DNA of 57,759 nt, from positions 1 through 57,759 of the forward strand of contig CABSLJ010000001.1 in the NCBI GenBank assembly GCA_902478455.1. Direction: 5' to 3'. This stretch comes from an uncultured Oscillospiraceae bacterium. GTDB taxonomy: Bacteria; Bacillota; Clostridia; Oscillospirales; Acutalibacteraceae. How positions within the stretch are numbered: position 1 is the stretch's first letter; every line of letters begins with the position of its first letter. Below the pieces are notes generated by a model. It saw only the letters and a program-made list of their open reading frames with translations. It searched no databases and was not told the DNA's origin. This document shows, piece after piece, positions 8,949 to 16,933 of the stretch. The translations under genes and the position numbers were made by a program.

Positions 8949-9480
8949 CGACATTCAAAACGTCCTGCTCAGCGAAGAGAAGCTCGCTTCCATCGTGCAC
9001 GAGCTGGGAGAGCGCATCAGCCGTGACTATGAAGGAAAAAATCTTTTGATGGTCAGCATCCTCAAGGGTTCGGTCGTCTTTATGTCCGACCTTATGCGCG
9101 CCGTCACCATCCCCTGCCGGATCGATTTTATGTCGGTCTCCAGCTACGGTTCGGGAGTAAAAACCAGCGGAGTGGTCAAGATAATTAAGGATTTGGACAT
9201 CCCGCTCGAGGGATATGACCTCCTCGTTGTGGAGGACATTCTCGACAGCGGCATGACCTTAAGCTATATTCTGGAGGTGCTCCAGGCGCGCGGCCCGAAA
9301 AGCATCCGCCTGTGCACCCTGCTTGACAAGCCCGAGCGCCGCAAGGTGGACATCAAGGCCGATTACGTCGGCTGCGAGGTGCCGGACGAATTCGTCGTCG
9401 GTTACGGGCTCGATTACGATGAAAAGTACAGGAATCTGCCCTTTGTGGGCATTTTAAAGCCTGAGGTATACAGCGAATAG
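8941..9480 (+). CDS. hpt: Hypoxanthine phosphoribosyltransferase
   Basis: This purine-salvage enzyme converts hypoxanthine (and usually guanine) plus PRPP to IMP or GMP. The 179-residue length is normal. The PRPP-binding loop is VVEDILDSGMTL, and the N-terminal ILKGSVVFMSDL and C-terminal VVGYGLDYDEKYRNLP segments are diagnostic. The ATG overlaps the end of tilS by 8 bases and follows GGAGAAG. ftsH follows directly, as in Bacillus, so hpt likely belongs to this operon. Confidence 0.96.
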   Translation: MVNDIQNVLLSEEKLASIVHELGERISRDYEGKNLLMVSILKGSVVFMSDLMRAVTIPCRIDFMSVSSYGSGVKTSGVVKIIKDLDIPLEGYDLLVVEDILDSGMTLSYILEVLQARGPKSIRLCTLLDKPERRKVDIKADYVGCEVPDEFVVGYGLDYDEKYRNLPFVGILKPEVYSE

Positions 9481-9528
9481 GCGTTTTGAAATGGGACGCG
9501 CATACCCTGAAAAGGAGTGAAACAAAGC

Positions 9529-11421
9529 TTGGACAATAAAAAGACGTGGCGCAACCTGGCGATTTATCTGGGCATCCCCATTCTGATCATCGTGGTGATT
9601 GCGATGGTGACCAGCTCGCGCCCGCGCACCTCCTATAAATATTCCGAGATCATGAGCTACTTCAAGGAGCAGCAGGTCACCGAATACACCCTCGATTTCG
9701 GCACGGGCGAAATGGCCCTCAAGGTGACGCAGGACGACGGAACGGTCAAGGAGATCTACTACACCGTGCCCAATGTCGGCATCATCTATGAGGACATCAA
9801 GCCCTATGTGGAAGCGTATGACGAGGCGCATCCCGACAGCCCCATGGTCATCGACCTCCTGCGTCCGCAGGAGACGCCGTGGATTCTGAGCATCCTGCCC
9901 ACCATCATCCTGCTGGGCGCGATGGTGCTCTTCTGGATCTTCATGATGAAGCGCCTGAGCGCCACCATGGGCGACGGCGGCAAGCAGATGAACTTCGGCA
10001 AGGCCAAGATCAAGAATATGTCCGACGAAAAGCGCAAGACCACCTTTGCCGACGTCGCGGGAGCGGATGAGGAAAAGGAAGAGCTGCGCGAGATCGTCGA
10101 ATTCTTAAAAAATCCGAAAAAGTACAACGAGCTCGGCGCGCGCATCCCCAAGGGCGTGCTGCTTGTGGGCCCTCCGGGCACCGGTAAAACCCTGCTGGCC
10201 CGCGCCGTCGCGGGGGAGGCGGGCGTGCCCTTCTTCTCCATTTCAGGCTCCGATTTTGTGGAGATGTTCGTCGGCGTCGGCGCGTCGCGCGTGCGCGATC
10301 TGTTCGACCAGGCGAAAAAGAATTCCCCCTGCATCATTTTCATCGATGAAATCGACGCCGTCGGCCGCCAGCGCGGCGCGGGCCTCGGCGGCGGACATGA
10401 CGAGCGCGAGCAGACCCTCAATCAGCTGCTTGTCGAAATGGACGGCTTCGGCGCCAACGAGGGCGTCATCATGATCGCCGCCACCAACCGGCCCGACATT
10501 CTAGACCCCGCTCTCATGCGGCCCGGCCGTTTTGACCGTCAGGTCATGGTCGGCTACCCGGACATCAAGGGCCGCGAGGAAATCCTCAAGGTGCACGCGC
10601 GCGGCAAGCCGCTCGCGCCCGATGTGGAACTCAAGACCATCGCCAAGTCGACCGCCGGCTTCACTGGCGCCGACCTGGAAAATCTGCTGAACGAAGCGGC
10701 TCTCCTGGCCGCCAGAAAGAACCTCAAAGCGGTCACCATGACCGAGATCGAGGAGGCCACCATCAAGGTGGTGGTCGGCACCGAAAAGAAGTCCCGCGTG
10801 ATGAGCGAAAAGGAAAAGACCCTTACCGCCTACCATGAGGGCGGCCACGCCATCGCCACCTACTACTGCAAGACCCAGGACCCCGTCCACCAGATTTCCA
10901 TCATCCCGCGCGGCATGGCGGGGGGCTATACCATGTCCCTGCCGGCGGAGGACCGCTCCTACCGCTCCCGCAATGAGATGAAGGAGGATATCATCGTCCT
11001 GTTGGGCGGCCGCGTGGCCGAGGCGCTTGTCCTCGGGGACATCTCCACCGGCGCTTCCAACGACATTGAGCGCGCGACCAAGACGGCGCGCAACATGGTC
11101 GTCAAGTACGGCATGAGCGAATCGCTCGGACCGATTGCCTACGGCTCGGACAACGACGAGGTCTTCATCGGCCGGGATATGGGTCACATCAAGAATTATT
11201 CGGAAAAGACCGCTGCGGAGATCGACGAGGAAATCCATACGATCATCGTCAACGGCTATAAGCAGACCGAAGCCATCCTCAACGAGCATATGAACCAGCT
11301 CCACGAGGTTGCAAAGTACCTCTTCCTGCATGAAAAGATGAGCGGCGAGGAATTCCAGACCGTCATGGAAAAGGGAATTGCCGCGCTGGAAGCTTCTTCC
11401 GACGAAGAGGTCCCGCATTAA
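9529..11421 (+). CDS. ftsH: ATP-dependent zinc metalloprotease FtsH
   Basis: FtsH is a membrane-anchored AAA+ protease that removes misfolded or regulatory membrane and cytosolic proteins. I use the TTG at 9529: AAAGGAG lies about 11 bases upstream, whereas the GTG at 9517 overlaps that site. The 630-residue product has a first membrane helix (LAIYLGIPILIIVVIAMV), an external domain, a second helix (TIILLGAMVLFWIFMM), Walker A GPPGTGKT, Walker B IIFIDEID, the second region of homology (MRPGRFDRQ) and the zinc motif HEGGH. A strong terminator follows at 11431. Confidence 0.96.
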   Translation: MDNKKTWRNLAIYLGIPILIIVVIAMVTSSRPRTSYKYSEIMSYFKEQQVTEYTLDFGTGEMALKVTQDDGTVKEIYYTVPNVGIIYEDIKPYVEAYDEAHPDSPMVIDLLRPQETPWILSILPTIILLGAMVLFWIFMMKRLSATMGDGGKQMNFGKAKIKNMSDEKRKTTFADVAGADEEKEELREIVEFLKNPKKYNELGARIPKGVLLVGPPGTGKTLLARAVAGEAGVPFFSISGSDFVEMFVGVGASRVRDLFDQAKKNSPCIIFIDEIDAVGRQRGAGLGGGHDEREQTLNQLLVEMDGFGANEGVIMIAATNRPDILDPALMRPGRFDRQVMVGYPDIKGREEILKVHARGKPLAPDVELKTIAKSTAGFTGADLENLLNEAALLAARKNLKAVTMTEIEEATIKVVVGTEKKSRVMSEKEKTLTAYHEGGHAIATYYCKTQDPVHQISIIPRGMAGGYTMSLPAEDRSYRSRNEMKEDIIVLLGGRVAEALVLGDISTGASNDIERATKTARNMVVKYGMSESLGPIAYGSDNDEVFIGRDMGHIKNYSEKTAAEIDEEIHTIIVNGYKQTEAILNEHMNQLHEVAKYLFLHEKMSGEEFQTVMEKGIAALEASSDEEVPH

Positions 11422-11430
11422 TTGAATCTT

Positions 11431-11467
11431 TGCCGGCGCGGAATCAGACTCTTGCGCCGGCATTTTT
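11431..11467 (+). terminator. Intrinsic terminator after ftsH
   Basis: TGCCGGCGC (11431-11439) pairs with GCGCCGGCA (11454-11462), followed by five T. Confidence 0.85.
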
Positions 11468-11522
11468 GTTTCAAATCTGCTTGCGGGGTCCGGCGGACTC
11501 CGTGAAGAAATGGGGAGATGCT

Positions 11523-12212
11523 ATGAGAAAAAACGCGACCCGCATCCTCTTTGGACTGACTCTGCTGGTGTTTGCCGTGCTTTTGGCCGGCAGAGAGGCC
11601 GCCGGCTGGGAGCTGTCTTTTGCCGGTTGGTGGACGGTGTTCCTCATTGTGCCGGGCCTTGCCGGGATCATCGGCTACGGCTTCAGCTTCTGGAACGTTT
11701 TTCTGGTTCTGCTCGGCGGCTGGCTGCTGGCCAACGCCCAGGGCTGGGTGCGCGACGTCCCCTCGGTGTACATATGGGTTGCCGCCCTTGTGCTTCTGGG
11801 ACTTTACCTCATCTTCGGCGGCTTCCGCAAACCTAAAATTCCCATTCCGCCTATCGTTTTGGACAGTGTCAAAACCCAGGACGGCAGTGATTTTCTCTCT
11901 TACGCGGCCGTGTTCGGCGGAGTGGAGGCCGCGAGCGATTGCAAGGCCCTGCGCGGTGGCAAACTGAGCGCCATTTTCGGCGGCGTCGAACTTGACCTGA
12001 GAAGTGCCGGCGTGCTCAACGGCGCGGTGATTGAGGCTGTCTCGGTCTTCGGCGGAATCGATATCCAGCCACCGCCCGGCTGCCGTATTCAGCTTGTCGG
12101 CGTGCCTGTCTTCGGCGGGGCGAGCAGCAAGGCTCCGCAGACGAACGACGAATCCCTCCCGCTTCTGACGATCCGCTACACGGCTATTTTTGGCGGTGTG
12201 GAGATTCTTTAA
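11523..12212 (+). CDS. LiaF-like membrane protein
   Basis: The 229-residue protein begins with about four hydrophobic segments (for example ILFGLTLLVFAVLLAG, GFSFWNVFLVLLGGWLLA, VYIWVAALVLLGLYLIF). They are followed by a soluble domain with repeated FGGVE/FGGID motifs (AVFGGVEAASDC, AIFGGVELDLR, SVFGGIDIQPP). This is the layout of LiaF/VraT-type proteins, which inhibit cell-envelope stress two-component systems. No histidine kinase or response regulator lies next to it here, so a role as a LiaSR partner is not shown. The ATG at 11523 follows GGGGAGA. The gene is monocistronic, flanked by terminators on both sides. Confidence 0.75.
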   Translation: MRKNATRILFGLTLLVFAVLLAGREAAGWELSFAGWWTVFLIVPGLAGIIGYGFSFWNVFLVLLGGWLLANAQGWVRDVPSVYIWVAALVLLGLYLIFGGFRKPKIPIPPIVLDSVKTQDGSDFLSYAAVFGGVEAASDCKALRGGKLSAIFGGVELDLRSAGVLNGAVIEAVSVFGGIDIQPPPGCRIQLVGVPVFGGASSKAPQTNDESLPLLTIRYTAIFGGVEIL

Positions 12213-12252
12213 CCCGCGCCATTGCGCAAGAGTTTTTTCGGAAAACATAGAG

Positions 12253-12295
12253 GGGTACCCCCGGGAAACGCCGGTTTCCCGGGGGTACCCTTTTT
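12253..12295 (+). terminator. Very strong intrinsic terminator
   Basis: A perfect 17-bp inverted repeat (12253-12269 with 12274-12290; the arms begin GGGTACCC and end GGGTACCC) encloses a 4-base loop and is followed by five T. It ends transcription of the LiaF-like gene. Confidence 0.9.
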
Positions 12296-12329
12296 GCGGA
12301 GAATGGTCTGAATGCAAAAGGGAATTTGC

Positions 12330-12450
12330 AGGGGCGCACAGCGTGCGCCCCTACGCCTGGCTTTCTGGGGATGGATGTAGGGGCGAACATCGTTCGCCCG
12401 CCGCCTTGGGTCCCGCTGGTAAACGCGGGCGCACAGTGTGCGCCCCTACG
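12330..12450. repeat. Cluster of three short palindromic repeats
   Basis: Three copies of a REP-like palindrome lie at 12330-12355, 12377-12402 and 12425-12450. Units 1 and 3 share the core GGGCGCACAGYGTGCGCCC and the ending CCCCTACG. The middle unit has GGGCGAAC-ATC-GTTCGCCC, a compensated change that keeps the hairpin. A related copy is at 19058-19086. There is no coding content. Confidence 0.75.
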
Positions 12451-12473
12451 AAGGGAGATAACACCCCTGGCAC

Positions 12474-12707
12474 TTATTTCCTGACGGATTTATGCGCGTA
12501 TGGAGCAAACACATTGGTTCTGCCCAAGATATAATCGGTTGAGGTGTGATAAAAATCCGCCAGCTTCAGCAGATGAATCACCGGAATGGTCTGAAAGCCT
12601 CTTTCGTATCTTGAGTAAACAGTTTGATTGATGCCTAGAAAATCGGCAATATCTTTTTGCAACAGGTCATTATCTTCTCTTAAATCTTTCAAGCGCGGAA
12701 AATACAT
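12474..12707 (-). CDS. Small XRE-family helix-turn-helix regulator
   Basis: The 77-residue product is a single helix-turn-helix domain: MYFPRLKDLREDNDLLQKDIADFLGINQ (split: LREDNDLLQKDIADFLG and INQTVYSRYERG), then a segment typical of XRE regulators, IPVIHLLKLADFYHTSTDYILG. The second ATG (12707) is preferred because GAGGG sits six bases before it; the first ATG at 12713 abuts that site. Divergent to another small XRE-like gene at 12885, it probably represses the shared intergenic region. The target is unknown. Confidence 0.85.
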   Translation of the reverse strand: MYFPRLKDLREDNDLLQKDIADFLGINQTVYSRYERGFQTIPVIHLLKLADFYHTSTDYILGRTNVFAPYAHKSVRK

Positions 12708-12718
12708 AATCATCCCTC

Positions 12719-12767
12719 AATAGTACTTAATGATACTATTGACAGTACTATAGAAATATATTACAAT
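12719..12767 (+). promoter_or_regulatory. Promoter with overlapping operator boxes
   Basis: A plus-strand TTGACA (12739-12744) and TACAAT (12762-12767) are spaced 17 bases apart. The perfect inverted repeat AATAGTA (12719-12725) / TACTATT (12734-12740) overlaps the -35, and AGTACTA (12744-12750) lies in the spacer. Three AGTACT- or AGTA-type boxes within 32 bases suggest binding of one of the flanking XRE proteins. It would drive the gene at 12885. Confidence 0.7.
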
Positions 12768-12884
12768 GATCGAGGTAGAACTTAAAAGTACTACCTGGGG
12801 GATGGAATCCTTATTCTGTATGCTACAGACGAGCCTTTTATTACAAAATCAGCGGGGAATAAAATTGAAGGGAGTATTCCATGC

Positions 12885-13139
12885 ATGGAGAAACGGAACT
12901 ACTTTCTCGTGTTTTGCCGCAACGTCAAGGCAGTGCGTCAAAGCTGCGGGATGACCAAAAAGCAGATGTCGCGCATTCTGGGCGTAAGCCCAAAGACGTT
13001 CAACAGGATTGAGGCGGAAGAGGTACCCAATATCAAGGTAGATCAGTTGGACCGTTTCATCACTCATTTCCATCTGAATGTGGAGAAGGCCTGCCAAATC
13101 CCCTTTGAATTGTGGGACAAGCAGGACGAGGAGAGGTAG
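12885..13139 (+). CDS. Small helix-turn-helix protein
   Basis: The 84-residue product contains a helix-turn-helix of the XRE/Cro type: NVKAVRQSCGMTKKQMSRILG followed by VSPKTFNRIE is visible when read in two parts (NVKAVRQSCGMTKKQMS, RILGVSPKTFNRIE). The remainder, KVDQLDRFITHFHLNVEKAC, resembles the C-terminal part of such regulators. AAGGGAG lies upstream of ATG 12885 (an ATG at 12881 is in another frame). It is transcribed away from the XRE gene at 12474 under a promoter full of operator-like boxes, so it may be the regulated partner. Confidence 0.75.
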   Translation: MEKRNYFLVFCRNVKAVRQSCGMTKKQMSRILGVSPKTFNRIEAEEVPNIKVDQLDRFITHFHLNVEKACQIPFELWDKQDEER

Positions 13140-13192
13140 GGGCCAGCCGCCGCCCGGCGCGGGCCTCCGCTCAGAAAAATACAGGCGAAACG

Positions 13193-13245
13193 ATGCGGCA
13201 GAGAACGGCATTGACCGTCGTTCTCTGCCGCATTTTGCCGATTTT
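13193..13245 (+). terminator. Intrinsic terminator
   Basis: ATGCGGCAGAGAACG (13193-13207) pairs with CGTTCTCTGCCGCAT (13219-13233), then TTTTGCCGATTTTT. It ends the small HTH gene transcript. Confidence 0.8.
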
Positions 13246-13576
13246 TGGTATAACGGGTTGTCGATATAACAAATAGTATTCTATTTTGCATCGAAACCCA
13301 TGCGGTGGACGGCAATCCGGTCGCTCTGCTGTGAAAAAGAAAGAAACGCCTCTGTGAAGGCGTTCTGCTTTTCGGAAAGACGGTGCGCATAGCTCCAGAC
13401 TTCGACTTGATTCTTTCAAATCCTTAAGAATTCAACATTGAGCAATAATAAAAAGATAAAATACAAATAGTTTTTGTCTGCCGCATGGCCCTTCGCCAGA
13501 AAGTATGTTTTTTCTTTAACAAATAATCCGAAAGACGGTGAATCCTCCAAATGTGCCCGCGGTGTCCCGAATCTCC
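13246..13576. other. AT-rich intergenic stretch
   Basis: About 330 bases, clearly richer in A and T than the surroundings, contain no convincing gene. A small hairpin AACGCCT (13345-13351) / AGGCGTT (13358-13364) followed by CTGCTTTT could be a weak terminator. Nothing else is recognised. Confidence 0.5.
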
Positions 13577-13605
13577 TTGCAAAGGCAGAAAGAAAGTAGT
13601 ATGAT
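13577..13605 (+). promoter_or_regulatory. Putative promoter of the Crp/Fnr-ABC operon
   Basis: TTGCAA (13577-13582) and TATGAT (13600-13605) are separated by 17 bases, about 40 bases upstream of the regulator's ATG. Confidence 0.65.
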
Positions 13606-13607
13606 TG

Positions 13608-13631
13608 AAACTGTTCCAAATGGTACAGTTT
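13608..13631 (+). promoter_or_regulatory. Operator-like inverted repeat before the Crp/Fnr gene
   Basis: AAACTGTTCC (13608-13617) faces GGTACAGTTT (13622-13631) across AAAT, a near-perfect inverted repeat with a single mismatch. It starts just after the -10, where binding would block initiation. That fits autoregulation by the Crp/Fnr-type protein encoded immediately downstream. Confidence 0.65.
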
Positions 13632-13644
13632 TGGAGGCGGAACC

Positions 13645-14310
13645 ATGGACGATTATTCCATCCAAACGCTGCGCGCCTTCTTCCTCTTCCGGGATTTGGA
13701 GAAAGGGGAACAGGACCGGCTCTTTGCCGGGCTGCCCGAGCCGGTCGGCTACGAAAAGGGGGAAATCCTCTTTTCCCGCGCCTGCTTCCGCAAAGCCCTC
13801 GGCATTCTGCTCGAGGGGGAGGCCACCGTCCGTCGCTTTGGAGACGACCGGGTGATCCTCAACCGCTTAAGCAGAGGAAGCGCCTTCGGCGCCGCCGCTT
13901 TGTACGGAGACGGCGAGGAATATCTCACCGAAATCCGCGCCGCAAGCCCCGCGCGCGTTCTGTTCCTGACGCAGGAGCTGCTTTCCCGCCTGATGCGGGA
14001 GGATTTCCGCATCGCGGAGAATTACATCCGTTTTTTGTCCGGCCGCATCCGCTTTCTCAACGAGCGCATCGCCGGCTTTACGGAGGACAGCGCCGAGCGC
14101 CGCGTGGCCGATTATTTTTTTCAACACCGCCGGGAGGACGGCCGCGTCGAGTTGCAGGGGAGCATGGTCGAGCTCGCAAAGCTGCTGGGCATCGGCCGCA
14201 CGAGCCTTTACAGAGCCGTCGACGCGCTTTTGCAGTCGGGCGCTCTGCAAAAGGAAGGAAAAAACTACATGATGCGTCCACAACAGGCAGACGCCTGCTG
14301 GATCGATTGA
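13645..14310 (+). CDS. Crp/Fnr-family transcriptional regulator
   Basis: The 221-residue product has an N-terminal cyclic-nucleotide-binding-like beta-barrel (GEILFSRACFRKALGILLEGEATV) split here as EKGEILFSRACFRKALGI and LLEGEATVRRFG. A dimerisation helix follows, then a winged helix with VELAKLLGIGRTSLYRAV as the recognition element. It lacks the Cys cluster of Fnr and the intact cAMP pocket of Crp, so its effector is unknown. It opens an operon with a substrate-binding protein, permease and ATPase, and probably controls that importer. GGAGG precedes the ATG, and an inverted repeat overlaps the transcription start. Confidence 0.88.
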   Translation: MDDYSIQTLRAFFLFRDLEKGEQDRLFAGLPEPVGYEKGEILFSRACFRKALGILLEGEATVRRFGDDRVILNRLSRGSAFGAAALYGDGEEYLTEIRAASPARVLFLTQELLSRLMREDFRIAENYIRFLSGRIRFLNERIAGFTEDSAERRVADYFFQHRREDGRVELQGSMVELAKLLGIGRTSLYRAVDALLQSGALQKEGKNYMMRPQQADACWID

Positions 14311-14324
14311 AAGGATGAGTTGTT

Positions 14325-15398
14325 ATGAAGAAACTGAAATCAGCCGCCGCGCTGCTTATGGCGGTCGTGCTGGCGCTGACCCTGTTCGCCGGCTGCGCCG
14401 CGCAGGGAGGAGAGACCACCTCTTCCGCCGCAGGCGAGACCTCCTCCGCCGGAGAAGTCTCTTCCGCGCCGGAATCCTCGGCCGCGCCCGCCGAAAAGAC
14501 CGATGTCAACCTTATGATGATCAAGGGACCGACCGGAATCGGCGCGGTCCATCTGATGGAAGCCAATGACAACGACGAGGCGGCGAACCATTATAACGTG
14601 ACCATCGCCGAGTCGCCGGAGGACGTCGTCGCCAAGATCGCCAACGGCGAGGCGGACATCGCCGCCGTCCCCACCAACGTGGCCGCCTCCCTTTACCAGA
14701 AGACGAGCGGCAAGGTGGAGATGCTCGCCGTCAATACGCTGGGCGTGCTCTACATCCTGGAAAACGGCGACGGCATAGAAGAGATTTCCGATCTCAAGGG
14801 CAAGACCATTTACTCGACCGGCCAGGGTTCCAACCCGGAGTATATCCTCAACTACCTTCTGGAACAGAACGGACTGACCCCAGGTGAGGACGTCACCGTG
14901 AAATTCCTCTCTCAGAATGAGGAACTGGCCACTGTCCTCGCCACCGGCGAGGCCGACGTCGCCCTCGTGCCCGAGCCGACCGTCACCACGGTCCTGACCA
15001 AGAACGCCGACCTGCGCATCGCCCTCAACGTCACCGACGAGTGGGCCAAGGTGGACGATCAGAGCCGGCTCATGATGGGCTGCGTGGTCGCCCGCAAGGA
15101 TTTCATCGACGCGAATCCCGAGGCGGTGGAGGCTTTCCTTGAGGAGTACAAGGCCTCCATTGAAGCCGCCGTCGGCGACGTCGACGCAACCGCCGCCCTC
15201 TGCGAGCAGTACGGCATCATCCCCAAGGCCGCGGTAGCCAAGCAGGCCATTCCCAACTGCAATCTGGTCTATCTCGACGGAGCCGAAATGAAGGAATCCA
15301 TCACCGGATACTTCCAGGTGCTCTTTGACGCAAATCCCAAATCAATCGGTGGAGCGATGCCGGATGACGGATTCTACTATGAAAGAACGGCGCAATAG
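14325..15398 (+). CDS. ABC importer substrate-binding lipoprotein (NitT/TauT type)
   Basis: The 357-residue protein starts with a lipoprotein signal: MKKLKSAAALLMAVVLALTL, then the lipobox LFAGC. A Ser/Ala/Glu-rich linker (residues about 28-55) tethers a periplasmic-binding fold of the SsuA/TauA/NMT1 group. That fold shows NGEADIAAVPTNVAASLYQK, DLKGKTIYSTGQGSNPEYIL and ATGEADVALVPEP. The family binds small organic anions or precursors (nitrate, sulfonates, pyrimidine precursors); the ligand cannot be read from the sequence. The gene lies between the Crp/Fnr regulator and the permease, and its end overlaps the permease start. Confidence 0.9.
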   Translation: MKKLKSAAALLMAVVLALTLFAGCAAQGGETTSSAAGETSSAGEVSSAPESSAAPAEKTDVNLMMIKGPTGIGAVHLMEANDNDEAANHYNVTIAESPEDVVAKIANGEADIAAVPTNVAASLYQKTSGKVEMLAVNTLGVLYILENGDGIEEISDLKGKTIYSTGQGSNPEYILNYLLEQNGLTPGEDVTVKFLSQNEELATVLATGEADVALVPEPTVTTVLTKNADLRIALNVTDEWAKVDDQSRLMMGCVVARKDFIDANPEAVEAFLEEYKASIEAAVGDVDATAALCEQYGIIPKAAVAKQAIPNCNLVYLDGAEMKESITGYFQVLFDANPKSIGGAMPDDGFYYERTAQ

Positions 15399-16152
15399 CT
15401 GGTGGAAGCTGCCGGCGGCGATTGTATTCTGGATCGCCGTCTGGCAGGCCGTCAGTATGCTGGTGGCGCAGGAACTTCTGGTTCCTGCGCCTTTGGCGGT
15501 TTTAAAGGTGCTGTGGCGGCTTGCGGGCACGGCGGTCTTTTGGCAGTCGATCGGTCTGTCCATGCTGCGGGTGGTCGCCGGTTTTCTGCTGGCGCTTCTC
15601 TGCGGCAGCCTCTTCGCCGTGCTCACCGAGCGGTTCGCTCTGGCCGACGCGCTGCTTTCTCCCATGCTGCGGCTGATCCGCGCGGTGCCCGTGGCTTCGT
15701 TTATCATCCTGGCGCTCGTGTGGCTCAAAAGCACCCTTCTGCCCGCCTTCATCGCCTGGATGATGGTCACGCCCATGGTGTGGGAAAACGTCCGCCAGGG
15801 CATCCGCCAGACCGACAGGCAGCTTCTGGAGATGGCGCGGGTCTACCGTTTCGGCCGGTGGCGGACCTTTCTGCGGGTGCGCGTCCCGTCGGTTCTGCCC
15901 TACTTCCTCGCGGCCTGCACCACCGGTCTGGGCTTTGCCTGGAAATCGGCCATCGCGGCCGAGGTCATCAGCCGTCCGGCCGTTTCCATCGGCCGCCGCC
16001 TTCAGGACGCAAAGGTCTACCTGGAGACGCCCGAACTCTTCGCCTGGACGGCGGTCGTCATTGTGTGCAGTCTGCTGCTCGAAAAGCTGTTTGTCTTTTT
16101 GGTGCGCCGGGGCGGCCGCAGCTTTCTGCGCCGGGGAAGGGGGGAGAACTGA
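15364..16152 (+). CDS. ABC importer permease (SsuC/TauC type)
   Basis: The 262-residue inner-membrane protein has about six helices. The EAA loop typical of BPD permeases is visible as LLEMARVYRFGRWRTFLRVRVP (split: LLEMARVYRFGRWRT, FLRVRVPSVLPYF). The C-terminal GLGFAWKSAIAAEVISRP is typical of NitT/TauT permeases. ATG 15364 is chosen because GGTGGAG sits nine bases before it; it overlaps the binding-protein gene by 35 bases. Its stop overlaps the ATPase ATG by one base, so the three transport genes are translationally coupled. Confidence 0.9.
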   Translation: MTDSTMKERRNSWWKLPAAIVFWIAVWQAVSMLVAQELLVPAPLAVLKVLWRLAGTAVFWQSIGLSMLRVVAGFLLALLCGSLFAVLTERFALADALLSPMLRLIRAVPVASFIILALVWLKSTLLPAFIAWMMVTPMVWENVRQGIRQTDRQLLEMARVYRFGRWRTFLRVRVPSVLPYFLAACTTGLGFAWKSAIAAEVISRPAVSIGRRLQDAKVYLETPELFAWTAVVIVCSLLLEKLFVFLVRRGGRSFLRRGRGEN

Positions 16153-16754
16153 TGGCCCTTTCGTTTGACAACGTCTCCTTTCACTACGGGGAAACCGAGG
16201 TGCTCCGAGATTTCTCCCTGACGCTGCCCGGGCGGGGCGTGGTCTGCTTTCTGGGGGAATCGGGCTGCGGAAAGACCACTCTTCTGCGCCTGCTTCTGGG
16301 ATTGGAAGCGCCCGAACGCGGCGCGGTGACCGGCCGGGACGGGCTGCGCTTTGCCGCCGTCTTTCAGGAGGACCGCCTGCTGCCGTGGCTTACCGTGCGG
16401 GACAATCTCGCCGTCCCTCTCAGAGGGGAGAAAGCGGCCGCCGCCGTGGAAAAGGCCCTGCGGCTCGTCGGCCTGGAGCATGCGGGAGAGCTGTATCCCG
16501 ACGAGCTCAGCGGGGGCATGAAGCGCCGCGCGGCCATCGCCCGCGCGCTGGCCTACGGAGGGGATGTGCTGGTGCTGGACGAACCCTTCACCGGCATCGA
16601 TGAAGCCCGCTGGCAGGAGCTTGCCTGCCTTCTCCGCAAGGAATATGAAGAAAAGCTGATTCTGCTGGTCACCCATGTGCGCGCCGAATGGGAGGCGTTT
16701 GAAGCAAAGACGTACGCCTTTGCGCCGGGGCCCCTCTCTGGGCGGTGGGAATAG
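16152..16754 (+). CDS. ABC importer ATPase (SsuB/TauB type)
   Basis: The 200-residue ATPase powers the importer. It shows Walker A GESGCGKTTLL, a Q-loop in VFQEDRLLPWLTVRDN, the ABC signature LSGGMKRRAAIARAL, Walker B VLVLDEPF and a switch His in LVTHV. RLLPWLTVRDN is characteristic of the nitrate/sulfonate group. It is shorter than the usual 240-260 residues: the C-terminal region after the switch His is only about 25 residues. The ATG overlaps the permease stop. No clear terminator was found after it. Confidence 0.92.
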   Translation: MALSFDNVSFHYGETEVLRDFSLTLPGRGVVCFLGESGCGKTTLLRLLLGLEAPERGAVTGRDGLRFAAVFQEDRLLPWLTVRDNLAVPLRGEKAAAAVEKALRLVGLEHAGELYPDELSGGMKRRAAIARALAYGGDVLVLDEPFTGIDEARWQELACLLRKEYEEKLILLVTHVRAEWEAFEAKTYAFAPGPLSGRWE

Positions 16755-16897
16755 AGGCGGGCGCCGTAAGACATGCCAGACTTTGCTGTGCCGGTACTGC
16801 GGCGCGGCGGACGGGAACCCGGGGCGGCCGGTGGTATAATCAGGCGGAATTTTGCAAAGCTAAGACTGCCAGAGACACGGAAAGGTCGCCCCGCCTC

Positions 16898-16927
16898 TTG
16901 ACATGATGCGGGGAAATAGGGTACAGT
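16898..16927 (+). promoter_or_regulatory. Putative promoter of the topoisomerase pair
   Basis: TTGACA (16898-16903) and TACAGT (16922-16927) are 18 bases apart. Transcription would start near 16934, 115 bases before the parE-like start codon. Confidence 0.6.
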
Positions 16928-16933
16928 AAAAGG

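Noticed and set aside
12766..12954. A 62-residue frame starting at the -10 of the operator-rich promoter
   Set aside because: The start codon would precede the transcription start, there is no ribosome site, and it overlaps the better-supported HTH gene.
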